NCBI RefSeq assembly: GCF_002931555.1
Contig: NZ_PSTZ01000003.1
Span: 62,001 to 126,000, forward strand
Origin: Pseudoclavibacter sp. RFBB5
Lineage (GTDB): Bacteria > Actinomycetota > Actinomycetes > Actinomycetales > Microbacteriaceae
Direction of reading: 5' to 3'
Length of the DNA: 64,000 nucleotides
Under the pieces are notes generated by a model. The model was not told the origin of the DNA. It saw only the letters and a program-made list of their open reading frames with translations, and ran no database searches. Position 1 is the first letter of the stretch; each line of letters begins with the position of its first letter. A program made the position numbers and the translations under genes. This document shows, piece after piece, positions 39,377-49,064 of this stretch.

Positions 39377-41152
39377 TCAATCCTCCGGAGGCGTCGAGGG
39401 CGCACCGCTCGGCGTGGCGTCGGGAGTCGTCGTCGTCGGTGTCGGCGCGGGCTCCGACGTGCAGTAGGTGACCTCGACCTGCGAGTGCTGGGCGACGGGT
39501 CCCGGAGGCACCGACATGTTCACGATCGGGTTGCCCTCGACCGCGAGGCAGCCCGGGTCCTGCTTCACGACCGCGAGGAGTCCCAGCTCTCGCAAGGTCG
39601 CCGTCGCCGACTCGAGCGGCTGTCCCAGGAGGTCAGGCAGCGCCACGTTGCCCGTGGAGGTCACGAGGTTGACGCTGGAGGCCGCCGCGACGCTCGAACC
39701 GCCCGCGGGGTCACTGCGCACGATCGTGCCCGCTGCGACGGTCGGGGAGTCCTCTGACGTGATCTGGCCGACGCTCAGTCCGGCACCCTGCAGGGCAACC
39801 GTCGCCTGCTCGACGGTCATGCCGTTGATGTCTGGCATGGTCACCGCCGACGGTCCCGTCGAGACCACGACCGTGATCTCCTGACCGAGTGAGACGCTGA
39901 GTCCGGACCCTGGAGTCGTGCTGATGACCTGGTTCTCGGGAACATCTTCGCTCGTCTGCGCTTCGCGTACCGGAGTCAGACCGATCTCCTCGAGCGTCGT
40001 GCGCGCTGCGTCCCACTGCTCGCCGACGACATCCGGCACATCGACACTCGTATCGGGGAGCTGACCTGCCTGCGGCAGCTGGGAGACCCAGATGCTGACG
40101 GCGACGATGACGACGACGAGGAGCGCGGCGGCGCCCCAGATCCACATCGCCGGAGGGCGACGCTGCACCTGCGGTGCGCGGTCATCGGTCTCGGAGAGCG
40201 AGTTGAACGCCGACTCTGTTGCACTCACACCGGAAGGCGCTGGGCCGAACAGCTGCGTGCGGTCGTCGTCCTCCACCTTCGTCGCGAAGGCCGGCATGAT
40301 GCCCTGGGCGGCGAGGTCGAGGTCACGGCGGAACTCAGAGGCCGACTGGTAGCGGTCCTCTCGGCTCTTCGCGAGCGACCGCTTCACGACCGCGTTCATG
40401 GCCTTCGAGACCTTCGGGTTGATCTCGTTCGCGTCGATCGGGCGCTCGGTGACGTGCTGGTACGCAACGGCGACCGCTGAGTCGCCCTGGAAGGGGACCT
40501 TGCCCGTGAGCATCTCGTAGAGCACGATGCCAGCCGAGTAGAGGTCGCTTCGTCCGTCGACGTTCTCGCCCTTCGCCTGCTCTGGCGAGAAGTACGAGGC
40601 GGTGCCGAGGATGGCGGTGGTCTGTGCGATCGTGCCAGCGGTGTCGGAGATGGCACGGGCGATGCCGAAGTCCATGACCTTGACCGTGTCTTCCGGCGTG
40701 ATCATGATGTTTCCCGGCTTGATGTCGCGGTGCACGACACCTGCACGGTGCGAGTACTCGAGCGCCGTGAGGATGCCCGTCATGTACTCGTGGATCTGCG
40801 TGTCCGCGAGGGGAGCGCCGGCCATGACATCGCGGAGCTGCTGCCCCTCGATGTACTCCATGACGATGTAGGGGACGACGAGCTCGTGCCCGTCGGCGCG
40901 CACGAACGTGTCCTCGCCTGCGTCGAAGACGCGCACGATCGTCGGATGCGTCATTCGCGCGGCCGCCTGCGCCTCCTGGCGGAAGCGCGAGCGGAAGTCG
41001 GGCTCACCCGAGAGCTGCGTGTTGAGGAGCTTGACGGCGACGCGTCGGCCGAGGCGCTCATCGGTCCCGAGGTAGACCTCAGCCATACCTCCACGACCAA
41101 TTCGCCGGCCGATGTCGTATCGGCCCGCGAGCGTTCGTTCGCCCTGCATCAC
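39377..41152 (-). CDS. pknB: serine/threonine protein kinase PknB with three PASTA domains
   Basis: A membrane receptor kinase that senses muropeptides and phosphorylates division and cell-wall proteins. 591 residues: kinase domain with GRGGMAEVYLG, invariant Lys in [14 protein letters not shown] and DFGIARA; juxtamembrane region; membrane segment WIWGAAALLVVVIVAVSIW; three extracellular PASTA repeats starting DVPDVVGEQW, TMPDINGMTV and ALPDLLGQPL; Pro/Thr-rich tail. Start GTG 41152 or ATG 41149. Last gene of the fhaA-to-pknB operon. Confidence 0.95.
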   Translation of the reverse strand: MMQGERTLAGRYDIGRRIGRGGMAEVYLGTDERLGRRVAVKLLNTQLSGEPDFRSRFRQEAQAAARMTHPTIVRVFDAGEDTFVRADGHELVVPYIVMEYIEGQQLRDVMAGAPLADTQIHEYMTGILTALEYSHRAGVVHRDIKPGNIMITPEDTVKVMDFGIARAISDTAGTIAQTTAILGTASYFSPEQAKGENVDGRSDLYSAGIVLYEMLTGKVPFQGDSAVAVAYQHVTERPIDANEINPKVSKAMNAVVKRSLAKSREDRYQSASEFRRDLDLAAQGIMPAFATKVEDDDRTQLFGPAPSGVSATESAFNSLSETDDRAPQVQRRPPAMWIWGAAALLVVVIVAVSIWVSQLPQAGQLPDTSVDVPDVVGEQWDAARTTLEEIGLTPVREAQTSEDVPENQVISTTPGSGLSVSLGQEITVVVSTGPSAVTMPDINGMTVEQATVALQGAGLSVGQITSEDSPTVAAGTIVRSDPAGGSSVAAASSVNLVTSTGNVALPDLLGQPLESATATLRELGLLAVVKQDPGCLAVEGNPIVNMSVPPGPVAQHSQVEVTYCTSEPAPTPTTTTPDATPSGAPSTPPED

Positions 41153-41336
41153 GGAAGCAAGCTCCTCTCCCCTTGGCGGTGTCCACCAAGCTCAAGCCTC
41201 GTTAGTCTGCCGATCTTATCTCGCCCGGAATGGGTGAACGGTGCCATCGGTGCTGTGAACCGCACGTTTCATGTGCATGCATGGAGTTGAGCGAATTCGT
41301 TGCCTCGCGCCACCGAGCGCGAGCGACCTTCGTCTC

Positions 41337-43127
41337 TTACTCTCCGGTAGGAGTGGGCTCCGTTGTGGCCGGCGTCGAAGGCTGCGGGACCGTCGCGGAA
41401 CCGGTGGGTGAATCGGCACTGGTGTTCCCCGAGCCGCATGTGGCGCTGTACGAGGCCTCGACGATCGAGGATCCCTCGCTCACCGTGGCCGTGGCCGTGG
41501 TCGCGGTTCCAGGGTCGGACTGCAACTCGGCACCCGACACGTTGACGTTGTAGCTCGAGAGGCTCTGACCAGGAGGGCACTGGAACGAGGGCCAGCTGAT
41601 GCTGGCCTGCGTTCCGGCCGCGTTGACGGTGACCGTGGGGGCGGTCGTCGGCGTGTTCGGCGTCGCCATGCTGTCGTAGACCGTGAGGGTCACGGTCGAA
41701 CCGAGGTCGACGGTGCCGGTCGGGCTGACCGCGGTCACCGTGTTGACGTCATCCGGGTTCGTCGCCACAGGTCCGACGGCACGAGCCGGGGTCAGTCCCA
41801 GCTCGGAGATGCGAGTAGCGGCGGTGTCGTAGTCGAGGCCGATGAAGTCACCCTGCGCGATGGAGACTGTGGTCGGGGTGCTGACCGTCGGGGTCGGCTC
41901 TTCCGGTGGGGTCTCCACGGCCGTCGTCTCTGCAGTGGTCGGCGGAGGCGTCGTCGCGGCGGGCGCGTTGCTGTTCAGCAGTGCGACGGCGAACCAGGCG
42001 AGCGCAGCGGCGAAGAGCACGATGGCGCCGATGAGCACCCAGACCCACGCCGCGGGCTTCTTCCGCTCGTCGGTGGCAGGAGAGACGAGTGCATCCGGCT
42101 GTTCCTCGCCCTCGACGGGCGTGCCGCCGATGAGCGTGTCGAAGTCGTCCTTCATGACCTCGGTGGTGCCCGCGGCGGTGCCGAGCACCGTGGTGCGCGC
42201 ACCCTCATCCATGACCGCCGTGCGGTCGAGCGGGGCGGTGGCGTCGCCGACCTCGTCAGCAGCGGTGAGCCCGAGGACCGCTGGCACGGCCTGCGCCGCG
42301 CGGGTCACGTTGCCGTCGCGGAGCGCACGAGCAGCCCTGGCGAACACCTCGGCGGATGCCGGGCGGTCGTCTGGCTTCTTGGCGATCGCGGCGAGGACCA
42401 GGTTGCGGACGGGCTCTGGCACCGTGACGGGCAGCGCAGGCGGCTCGTCGTTGATGTGGGCCATCGCGATCGCGACCTGCGACTCGCCGGTGAACGGACG
42501 CCGCCCGGCGAGTGCCTCATAGGCGACGATGCCGAGCGAGTAGATGTCGGTTGCGGGGTTCGCCGCGTGACCCGAAGCCTGCTCGGGCGAGAGGTACTGC
42601 ACGGTGCCCATGACCTGACCGGTCGCCGTCAGGGGCACCTGGTCGGCGATGCGGGCGATGCCGAAGTCGGTGATCTTCACCCGGCGGTCGGGGGTGATGA
42701 GCAGGTTTCCGGGCTTGATGTCACGGTGCACGAGGCCGGCCTTGTGGGCGGCGTGCAGGGCGAGCGCCGTCTGCGACACGATGTCCATGACCTGGTCCGG
42801 AGGGAGCACACGCTCGCGCTCCAGCACGGTCGACAGCGCCTCCCCGGGCACGAGCTCCATGACGAGGTAGGCGGAGCCGTTCTCCTCGCCGTAGTCGTAC
42901 ACGTTGGCGATGCCCTCGTGGTTCACCAGAGCGGCGTGCCTCGCCTCGGCACGGAAGCGCTCGAGGAAGCCGGGGTCGCCCATGTACTCGTCTTTGAGGA
43001 TCTTGATCGCCACGGTGCGACCGATCACCTGATCGGTCGCCTCCCAGACCTCGCCCATACCGCCGATGGCGATGCGCGAGCTCAGCTTGTACCGGTCTCC
43101 GAACGAAACACCTGCAGCTGGTCTCAT
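41337..43127 (-). CDS. pknA: serine/threonine protein kinase PknA-like with PASTA and beta-sandwich ectodomain
   Basis: 596 residues from ATG 43127. The kinase domain has [24 protein letters not shown] and DFGIARI. After a disordered linker and a membrane segment ([20 protein letters not shown]) comes one PASTA-like domain ([20 protein letters not shown]) and a fibronectin-III-like beta-sandwich with a Cys pair ([14 protein letters not shown]). Mycobacterial PknA lacks PASTA repeats, so this ectodomain is an elaboration. It overlaps pbpA as ATGA. A 184-bp gap separates it from pknB. Confidence 0.93.
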   Translation of the reverse strand: MRPAAGVSFGDRYKLSSRIAIGGMGEVWEATDQVIGRTVAIKILKDEYMGDPGFLERFRAEARHAALVNHEGIANVYDYGEENGSAYLVMELVPGEALSTVLERERVLPPDQVMDIVSQTALALHAAHKAGLVHRDIKPGNLLITPDRRVKITDFGIARIADQVPLTATGQVMGTVQYLSPEQASGHAANPATDIYSLGIVAYEALAGRRPFTGESQVAIAMAHINDEPPALPVTVPEPVRNLVLAAIAKKPDDRPASAEVFARAARALRDGNVTRAAQAVPAVLGLTAADEVGDATAPLDRTAVMDEGARTTVLGTAAGTTEVMKDDFDTLIGGTPVEGEEQPDALVSPATDERKKPAAWVWVLIGAIVLFAAALAWFAVALLNSNAPAATTPPPTTAETTAVETPPEEPTPTVSTPTTVSIAQGDFIGLDYDTAATRISELGLTPARAVGPVATNPDDVNTVTAVSPTGTVDLGSTVTLTVYDSMATPNTPTTAPTVTVNAAGTQASISWPSFQCPPGQSLSSYNVNVSGAELQSDPGTATTATATVSEGSSIVEASYSATCGSGNTSADSPTGSATVPQPSTPATTEPTPTGE

Positions 43128-44584
43128 CTGCTCAGCACCGCCTTCATCACTTGCTGCCCAATCGTCGCCGCCAGGCCGTTGCCCGTCCCAGACTGTCCCA
43201 TTCCGCCACCGTCTTCGAGCACTACCGCGACCGCGATCTGCGTATCGCCTGATTCGGCGAATCCTGTGAACCACAGCGAGTACGGCTCGCCTTCGCCGTT
43301 CTCCGCGGTCCCTGTCTTCCCAGCCACGTTGATCCCGTCAATTCTTGCATTACTGGCGACGCCCGAGTTCACGCTTCCCTCCATCATCGACTGGAGTGAT
43401 GCCGCAGTCTCCTCGCTGATGGCTCGCCCGAAGCTCGAGATCTCGGGCCCCTGGATCTCCTGGAACGTCGGCGTCTGGATGCTCTCCACAAGCGAAGGGT
43501 TCATGACCTCGCCGCCGTTGGCGATTGCCGCAGAGATCATTGCGAACTGGAGTGGAGTCGCCCGCACGTCGAACTGGCCGAAGCCGGTGAGCGCGAGCTG
43601 CGCGTCGTCTTCGAGTGCGGTCGGATACGTGCTGGCGCTCGCCGTCATCGGCACCTCGAACTCGTGGTTGAAGCCGAAGGCCTCAGCCATCTCGCGCACG
43701 CGCTCGGCCCCGAGGTCCATGGCGAGCTGGGCGAAGGGGACGTTGCAGGACTGCTCGAGCGCGATGCGGAGGTTGGTCGTGTCACCGCTGCCGCACTTCG
43801 CGCCGGCTGAGGGGTTGTTCACGGAGACGTTGGTGCCGGGGAGCGTGAGGGTCGCCGGGTTGGGCAGCGGCGACTCGGCGGTCGCGAGGCCGTCCTCGAG
43901 CGCCGCCGCGGCGACCACGAGCTTGAACACGGAGCCGGGCGGGTTCATGTCCCCGCCGATGGCCCGGTTCTGCAGTGGGTCGTTCGGGTCGGCGAGGAGC
44001 GCGTTGTAGGCCTCGAGCACGCTTGTCGCGTCATGGCCCGCAAGAGCCGCCGGGTCGTAGGTCGGGGTGGAGTACATCGCGAGGATCGCGCCCGTCGCCG
44101 GATTGGTCGCCACGACCGCGCCCTTGAGCTCGCCAAGTGCATCCGCTGCCGTCTGCTGCGCGACGGGGTCGATGGTGGTCTCGACGGCTGCGCCAGCAGG
44201 GTCCTGGCCGGTGAAAAGACGTTCGAGGCCCTGGAAGAACTGTGTGTCGCTGTTGCCGGAGAGTTCTGGGTTGAGTGCGCCCTCGAGCCCGGTCGAGGCA
44301 CCGTCGACGGAGAAATGGCCCGTCACGGACGCGTAGAGCGGCCCGTTCTCGTAGAGACGCTGGTACTTGTACTCCGAGTCGACGGGGGTCGAGGACGCGA
44401 TCGGCGTGCCGTTGACGAGGATCGGACCACGCTGGATCTCGAAGCTCTCCTCGCGGGTGCGGGTGTTGCGCGGGTCGTCCCGCAGCGTCTCGGCCTGGAA
44501 GACCTGGATGCTGGTCGACGCCACGAACAGCGACATGAACATGATCATGACGAGGACGCCGACCAGGCGGATGTTCTTGCTCAT
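43124..44584 (-). CDS. pbpA: penicillin-binding protein 2-type transpeptidase PbpA
   Basis: 486 residues: one N-terminal membrane anchor, a dimerisation domain, and a transpeptidase domain with SVFK (catalytic Ser in PPGSVFKLV), SCN and KTGTAE. It cross-links peptidoglycan and pairs with the SEDS glycosyltransferase encoded just upstream, with ATGA overlaps on both sides. Confidence 0.95.
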   Translation of the reverse strand: MSKNIRLVGVLVMIMFMSLFVASTSIQVFQAETLRDDPRNTRTREESFEIQRGPILVNGTPIASSTPVDSEYKYQRLYENGPLYASVTGHFSVDGASTGLEGALNPELSGNSDTQFFQGLERLFTGQDPAGAAVETTIDPVAQQTAADALGELKGAVVATNPATGAILAMYSTPTYDPAALAGHDATSVLEAYNALLADPNDPLQNRAIGGDMNPPGSVFKLVVAAAALEDGLATAESPLPNPATLTLPGTNVSVNNPSAGAKCGSGDTTNLRIALEQSCNVPFAQLAMDLGAERVREMAEAFGFNHEFEVPMTASASTYPTALEDDAQLALTGFGQFDVRATPLQFAMISAAIANGGEVMNPSLVESIQTPTFQEIQGPEISSFGRAISEETAASLQSMMEGSVNSGVASNARIDGINVAGKTGTAENGEGEPYSLWFTGFAESGDTQIAVAVVLEDGGGMGQSGTGNGLAATIGQQVMKAVLSR

Positions 44585-45990
44585 TCGTCGATCGCCTCCG
44601 TCGGCACGTTACGCACGGTGTCGCTCAGTCTCAGCAGGATGGCGACGATGATCCAGTTGGCGAGGAGGCTCGAGCCGCCGGCCGCCATGAACGGCATCGT
44701 GAGGCCCGTCAGCGGGATGACGCGCATCACGCCACCCGCGACGACGAACACCTGCAGGGCGATCGTGAACGCGAGGCCGGTCGCGAGCAGGCGGCCGAAG
44801 TCGTCGACGCCCTGCTGGCCGATGCGGAACCCGCGAGCCACGAAGATCACGAAGAGCAGCAGCACGACGAAGATGCCGGCCATGCCGAGCTCCTCGCCGA
44901 TGGCCGCGATGATGAAGTCGCTGGAGGCGAGGGGGGTCGTGCCCGGGCTGCCGGAGCCGAGGCCCTTGCCGATGAGGCCGCCGGCCCCGAGACCGAAGAG
45001 GCCCGTCACGAGCTGGAAGCTGCCGCCGTCGGCGTCGTACATCTCCTGGTCGAACGGGTCGAGCCAGGCGTGCACTCGGAACTCGACGTAGCCGAGCGTG
45101 TTGGCCGCGATGAGCGCGCCGCCGATGAAGAGGCCGAGGCCGATGAGCACCCACGACAGACGCCCGGTCGAGACGAAGACCATGACGAGGAACAGGCCGA
45201 AGTAGAGCAGCGAGGTGCCGAGGTCACGCTGGAAGACGAGCACGCCCATGCAGACGGCCCAGACGACGAGGATCGGGCCGAGGTCCCGGATGCGGGGGAA
45301 GCGCATCCACAGGAACTTCTTGCCGACGACGGAGAGCGAGTCGCGGGCCGTCACGAGGTAGCCGGCGAAGAAGATCGCCAGGGCGATCTTCGCGATCTCG
45401 CCGGGCTGGAACGAGAAGCCGGCGATGCTGATCCACACGCGCGCCGCCACGTCGGTGCGCCCGAGGCCGGGGATGAGCGGCAGCAGGAGCAGCACGATGG
45501 CCACGGCCATGAACACGTACGTGTAGCGCTGCAGGACCCGGTGGTTCTTCAGGGCGATGAGCACGGCGATGGCGACGCCGACGGCCAGCATCGTCAGCAC
45601 GATCTGCTGCGTCGACGGAGTCCAGAAGACGCCATCGAGGTTGGGGTTGCTGAGATCGATCCGGTAGATCATCGCGATGCCGAGGCCGTTGAGCACCGCC
45701 GCGATGGGCAGGATGAAGGGGTCGGCGCCAGGCGCACGGAAGCGCAGCACGATGTTCACGCCGAGAGTGAGCGCCCCGATGATGGCTGAGAGCGTCACGA
45801 CGTTGAAGTCGAAGGTGCCGCGGACGCCCAGCTGCACGAGCAGCAGCGCGGAGAAGTTGATGATGAAGGCGAAGACCAGCAGGCCGAGCTCCATGTTGCG
45901 GAGCCCCTGGCCGGTCTTGCGGGGCGCGCCAGGCACGACGGGCGCCTGCTCGCGGGCCCCGCTCCGGAACGGGCTACTCAGGGACGGCAT
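44581..45990 (-). CDS. rodA: SEDS-family peptidoglycan glycosyltransferase (RodA/FtsW)
   Basis: 469 residues with about twelve hydrophobic segments and the SEDS core (DLGTSLLYFGLF, FIIAAIGEELGMAG, GGSSLLANW). It polymerises lipid II glycan chains with PbpA. ATG 45990 lies inside the end of pstP (17-bp overlap). Confidence 0.94.
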   Translation of the reverse strand: MPSLSSPFRSGAREQAPVVPGAPRKTGQGLRNMELGLLVFAFIINFSALLLVQLGVRGTFDFNVVTLSAIIGALTLGVNIVLRFRAPGADPFILPIAAVLNGLGIAMIYRIDLSNPNLDGVFWTPSTQQIVLTMLAVGVAIAVLIALKNHRVLQRYTYVFMAVAIVLLLLPLIPGLGRTDVAARVWISIAGFSFQPGEIAKIALAIFFAGYLVTARDSLSVVGKKFLWMRFPRIRDLGPILVVWAVCMGVLVFQRDLGTSLLYFGLFLVMVFVSTGRLSWVLIGLGLFIGGALIAANTLGYVEFRVHAWLDPFDQEMYDADGGSFQLVTGLFGLGAGGLIGKGLGSGSPGTTPLASSDFIIAAIGEELGMAGIFVVLLLFVIFVARGFRIGQQGVDDFGRLLATGLAFTIALQVFVVAGGVMRVIPLTGLTMPFMAAGGSSLLANWIIVAILLRLSDTVRNVPTEAIDE

Positions 45991-47224
45991 CTCGAAGCCG
46001 TTCCACGATCTCGTTGGCCGCCTCGCGGTCACCGGCGCTGATCGTTCTGTCGACCTGCGACTGCTGGTACTCGGGCAGTGAGGAGATCTTGATGTCGGTC
46101 GTCTCGGTCAGCTCGTGCAGCGTGATCGGCCCGATGCCCTGCTGCACGCCCTGGTAGATGGCCACATAGCCGACGTTCTCGCCGACGTAGTACTGCTGCT
46201 GCGTCCAGTTGTAGGCGAAGAGGCCCGCGCCGGCGACTGCTGCGATGAAGACGATGGACGCGGCAAGCCACGAGAACTGCCGGACGCGCTTGCGCCGCTT
46301 GTCCTCGGCGATCAGCTCCTGGAGTGCCTCGTCGCTGAAGGGCACGAACTCCTCGTCCTGCGGGCGAGGCGCGGGACGCCGCAGCGGGTGCAGGATCGAC
46401 GGGATGATCTGGTTGCTGCGCTTCTGCAGGTTCGCGGAGTAGCGCAGCGGGTTCGCGGCCGAGCCGACGACACGCGTCTTCATCGGCTCGAGCGGCGCCG
46501 TGCCGATCTCCAGCAGCACGACCGTCACGTTGTCCGGCGCCCCGTTGTCGAGCGCCAGCTGCACGAGGTCATCGCTGATCTCGCGGCTCGACTCGTCCAT
46601 GCGAGCCAGCGTCCGCTCGATCTGCGACTCATCGACGTAGCTGGAGAGGCCGTCGGAGCAGAGCAGCCAGCGGTCGCCCTCCTGGATGTCGAACACCTCG
46701 GTGTCGACATCGGGTCGCGTCTCGACGTCACCGAGCACACGCATGAGCACCGAGCGTCTCGGATGCGTGAGCGCCTCTTCCGGCGTGATGCGGCCAGCAT
46801 CCACGAGTCGCTGCACGAACGTGTGGTCGACCGTCATCTGCACGAGGGAACCGTCGCGGAAGCGGTACACCCGCGAGTCGCCGATGTGGGCGAGCACCAG
46901 GGACTCGCCGACGAGGCTCAGGGCGCTCACCGTCGTGCCCATGCCGCGAAGCTCGCTGTGCTCCTCGACCGCCCCCGCGATGAGCGAGTTCGCATCGAGC
47001 AGCATCTCCGTCATGGCCTGCTGCGCGTCGTCGGTGCCGGCGTACTGCTCGTCGTTCTCGGCGAAGTGCTTGACGGCGATCGCGCTCGCGACGTCGCCGC
47101 CCGCATGTCCGCCCATGCCGTCAGCCACGACGAACAGGTGGGTTCCGACGAACCCGGAGTCCTGGTTGTTGCTCCTGACCTTGCCGACGTGTGACACGGC
47201 GCCGGCGCGCGCGATGACCAGCAT
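45974..47224 (-). CDS. pstP: PP2C-family serine/threonine phosphatase PstP
   Basis: 416 residues. Metal-binding motifs RSNNQDS, VADGMGGHAGGD, LCSDGLSSYV and GAPDNVTVV place it in the PP2C/PPM family; a membrane segment (about 305-330) and a short extracellular domain follow. It dephosphorylates PknA/PknB and their targets. It starts 2 bp after fhaB. Confidence 0.95.
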   Translation of the reverse strand: MLVIARAGAVSHVGKVRSNNQDSGFVGTHLFVVADGMGGHAGGDVASAIAVKHFAENDEQYAGTDDAQQAMTEMLLDANSLIAGAVEEHSELRGMGTTVSALSLVGESLVLAHIGDSRVYRFRDGSLVQMTVDHTFVQRLVDAGRITPEEALTHPRRSVLMRVLGDVETRPDVDTEVFDIQEGDRWLLCSDGLSSYVDESQIERTLARMDESSREISDDLVQLALDNGAPDNVTVVLLEIGTAPLEPMKTRVVGSAANPLRYSANLQKRSNQIIPSILHPLRRPAPRPQDEEFVPFSDEALQELIAEDKRRKRVRQFSWLAASIVFIAAVAGAGLFAYNWTQQQYYVGENVGYVAIYQGVQQGIGPITLHELTETTDIKISSLPEYQQSQVDRTISAGDREAANEIVERLRDAVPE

Positions 47225-47226
47225 GC

Positions 47227-47805
47227 CTATCGCAGCTCGAACGTCGTCGTCCCGATGCGGACAGGGGTGCCGATGGGAACGTGGGTCGGCTGCGAGACTC
47301 GCTTGCCGTTCACGTACGTGCCGTTCGTGGAGTCGAGGTCCTGCACCATCCATGCGTCGTTCCAGAGCAGGAGGCGCGCGTGGTGCGTCGAGCTGTAGTC
47401 GTCCTGGATGACGAGGTCGGAGTCGCCTGAGCGGCCGATCGAGAGCGGCTCGCTGCGGAGGGTGAGCTCGGTGCCTCGCTTCGGGCCAGAGGTGATGACG
47501 AGCTTGCTCGGCCGCTCAGAGCGTGCGGATGCGCTCGGCACCGGAGTCGACGGGCGCTGGACTGCCTCGGTCGGGTCGCTGGGCGCCTGTGATCGGACGG
47601 GAGCCGGTGCCGCCGGGGCAGGCGCGCTGTCGCTGTCTGCCGAAGCGAAGACCTGTTGGCGCGACTTCTCCATGGCCTGCTTGTACGCGGAGGAGCGCGT
47701 ACCGAAGAGGTCGCTGCGGAGCGAGTAGATGACGGAGAAGACGAAGATCCAGAGCGCCGCGAGGAAAGCGAGGCGGAGGACCAGGAGGGTCAGTTCACTG
47801 GTCAT
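47227..47805 (-). CDS. fhaB: FHA-domain protein FhaB (FipA)
   Basis: 192 residues: N-terminal membrane segment, Pro/Ala/Ser-rich linker, and C-terminal FHA domain with IGRSGDSDLVI, SSTHHARL and STNGTYVNG that binds phosphothreonine. Start overlaps fhaA by 4 bp. In mycobacteria the homologue links kinase signalling to division. Confidence 0.94.
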   Translation of the reverse strand: MTSELTLLVLRLAFLAALWIFVFSVIYSLRSDLFGTRSSAYKQAMEKSRQQVFASADSDSAPAPAAPAPVRSQAPSDPTEAVQRPSTPVPSASARSERPSKLVITSGPKRGTELTLRSEPLSIGRSGDSDLVIQDDYSSTHHARLLLWNDAWMVQDLDSTNGTYVNGKRVSQPTHVPIGTPVRIGTTTFELR

Positions 47806-48512
47806 GTTCTGCCTCCCTGTCGAGGGAGGTACCCGGTGTCGTCACTCGGGTCGGCCTGGGGGATCACCCGGAACACAATACGGTGACGACCGATCTGGAT
47901 CGTCGAATCAGGCTCGAGACCCGCCTGCGAGATCGATCGGCCGTTGACCTTCGTGCCATTCGTCGAGCCGAGATCGCGGATGCCCGCGCGCTTGCCGTCC
48001 CACACGACTTCCGCATGCTTGCGGGAGGCGCCCGTGTCGGCGATCGTGATGTCAGCCTCCGAGCCTCGACCGATGACGGTCGAGCCGATGCCCACGTGGA
48101 TGCGCTCCCCATCGACGTCGAGGATCGGCGCCCAGGCGACCTGCCCCTGGACGCTGCGCGAATCGACTTCGATACGCCCCTCGGAGAGCGAGTCATTCTC
48201 GAGGAACTTGATGCTGAGCCCGCCGGAGAACTGGTAGCCCTGCTTCGCCGCATGCTGTTCGACGACGCGCATGAGCTCATCCTGGATGCCGGCGATCTGC
48301 GAGATGCGCGTGTAGTCGACCTGCGACATCTGCACGTTGAAGCGATTGGGGACGAGCACGCGGTCGCGCGTGACGACCGACGCCCTGGTGTCCATCTCGC
48401 GTTTCAGCGCAGCGCTGATCTCGACGGGCTGGAGCCCAGAGCGGAAGGTCTTCGCGAACGCACCGTTGAAGACACGCTCGAGCCCACGCTCAAATCTGTC
48501 GAGGATTCCCAC
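47802..48512 (-). CDS. fhaA: FhaA: DUF3662 and FHA-domain protein
   Basis: 236 residues from GTG 48512 with GGAG upstream. The N-terminal DUF3662 domain (GILDRFERGLERVFNGAFAK) precedes a C-terminal FHA domain with IGRGSEADI, SRKHAEV and STNGTKVNG. It binds phosphorylated MviN-like regulators in mycobacteria. First gene of the leftward fhaA-fhaB-pstP-rodA-pbpA-pknA-pknB operon. Confidence 0.94.
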   Translation of the reverse strand: MGILDRFERGLERVFNGAFAKTFRSGLQPVEISAALKREMDTRASVVTRDRVLVPNRFNVQMSQVDYTRISQIAGIQDELMRVVEQHAAKQGYQFSGGLSIKFLENDSLSEGRIEVDSRSVQGQVAWAPILDVDGERIHVGIGSTVIGRGSEADITIADTGASRKHAEVVWDGKRAGIRDLGSTNGTKVNGRSISQAGLEPDSTIQIGRHRIVFRVIPQADPSDDTGYLPRQGGRT

Positions 48513-48571
48513 TTGACTCCTGGTTCTCAAGGGCACGCCGCAGCCCGCACCGGGTGGCGCGAATCTGTTTC

Positions 48572-48600
48572 ATGCTAACGGCACTGGGCTGGATGTCCGA
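48572..48600 (-). promoter_or_regulatory. candidate promoter of the fhaA operon
   Basis: Minus-strand TCGGAC and TAGCAT are separated by 17 bp, 60 bp upstream of fhaA. The -35 is weak. Confidence 0.35.
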
Positions 48601-48746
48601 CTTCAGGTGCCTTCCTGTGGGTTGCCAATGGGCGTTCGGTGGCCGGGCCGTTCGGTCCGGGTCGCGATTTTCTGGGGGTCCTCGGGCGTGCATCCACGCG
48701 TCGGTTTCGCAGTCGGGGGAAGTGTCTGGTAATCTCTCGGAGGTTG

Positions 48747-48831
48747 GCGCGAGTGGCGGAATTGGCAGACGCGCACGGTTCAGGTCCGTGTGCCTTCGGG
48801 TGTGGGGGTTCAAGTCCCCCCTCGCGCACCA
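48747..48831 (+). tRNA. tRNA-Leu (CAG), CCA encoded
   Basis: Acceptor GCGCGAG pairs with CTCGCGC; anticodon CAG at 48781-48783; a long variable arm is present, as in class II tRNAs; the gene ends ACCA. Confidence 0.97.
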
Positions 48832-48864
48832 GAGTCCCAGAGCAGGTCACCTGCATCTGGAATA

Positions 48865-48898
48865 CAGAACCCCCGGAACTTCGGTTCCGGGGGTTCTG
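48865..48898 (+). terminator. tRNA-Leu terminator
   Basis: CAGAACCCCCGGAAC pairs completely with its complement across a 4-nt TTCG loop. Confidence 0.88.
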
Positions 48899-48974
48899 TC
48901 GTTCTCATGGCGACGCGACGCGTCTGCGCTTATGTGCGCTCGCAGGACTTGCTACAGTTGCCGATCTGTCGAGC

Positions 48975-49062
48975 GTCGCCGCTCGGGTAGGTCGAGGCGG
49001 CGACGTCCTCGGTCCGAGGCTTGAAACCTCCAGCACTCGCTTTCTGAGAACCTGGAGGGTTT
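48975..49062 (+). promoter_or_regulatory. structured leader of the MFS exporter gene
   Basis: Two hairpins precede the gene: GTCGCCGC/GCGGCGAC (48975-49004) and CCTCCAG/CTGGAGG (49027-49058, extended by AAA/TTT to 49062). The second buries the GGAGGG ribosome-binding site. A 27-codon open frame starting ATG 48907 ends at 48990 inside hairpin 1. The layout resembles translation-attenuation leaders of drug-resistance genes. Confidence 0.5.
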
Positions 49063-49064
49063 TC

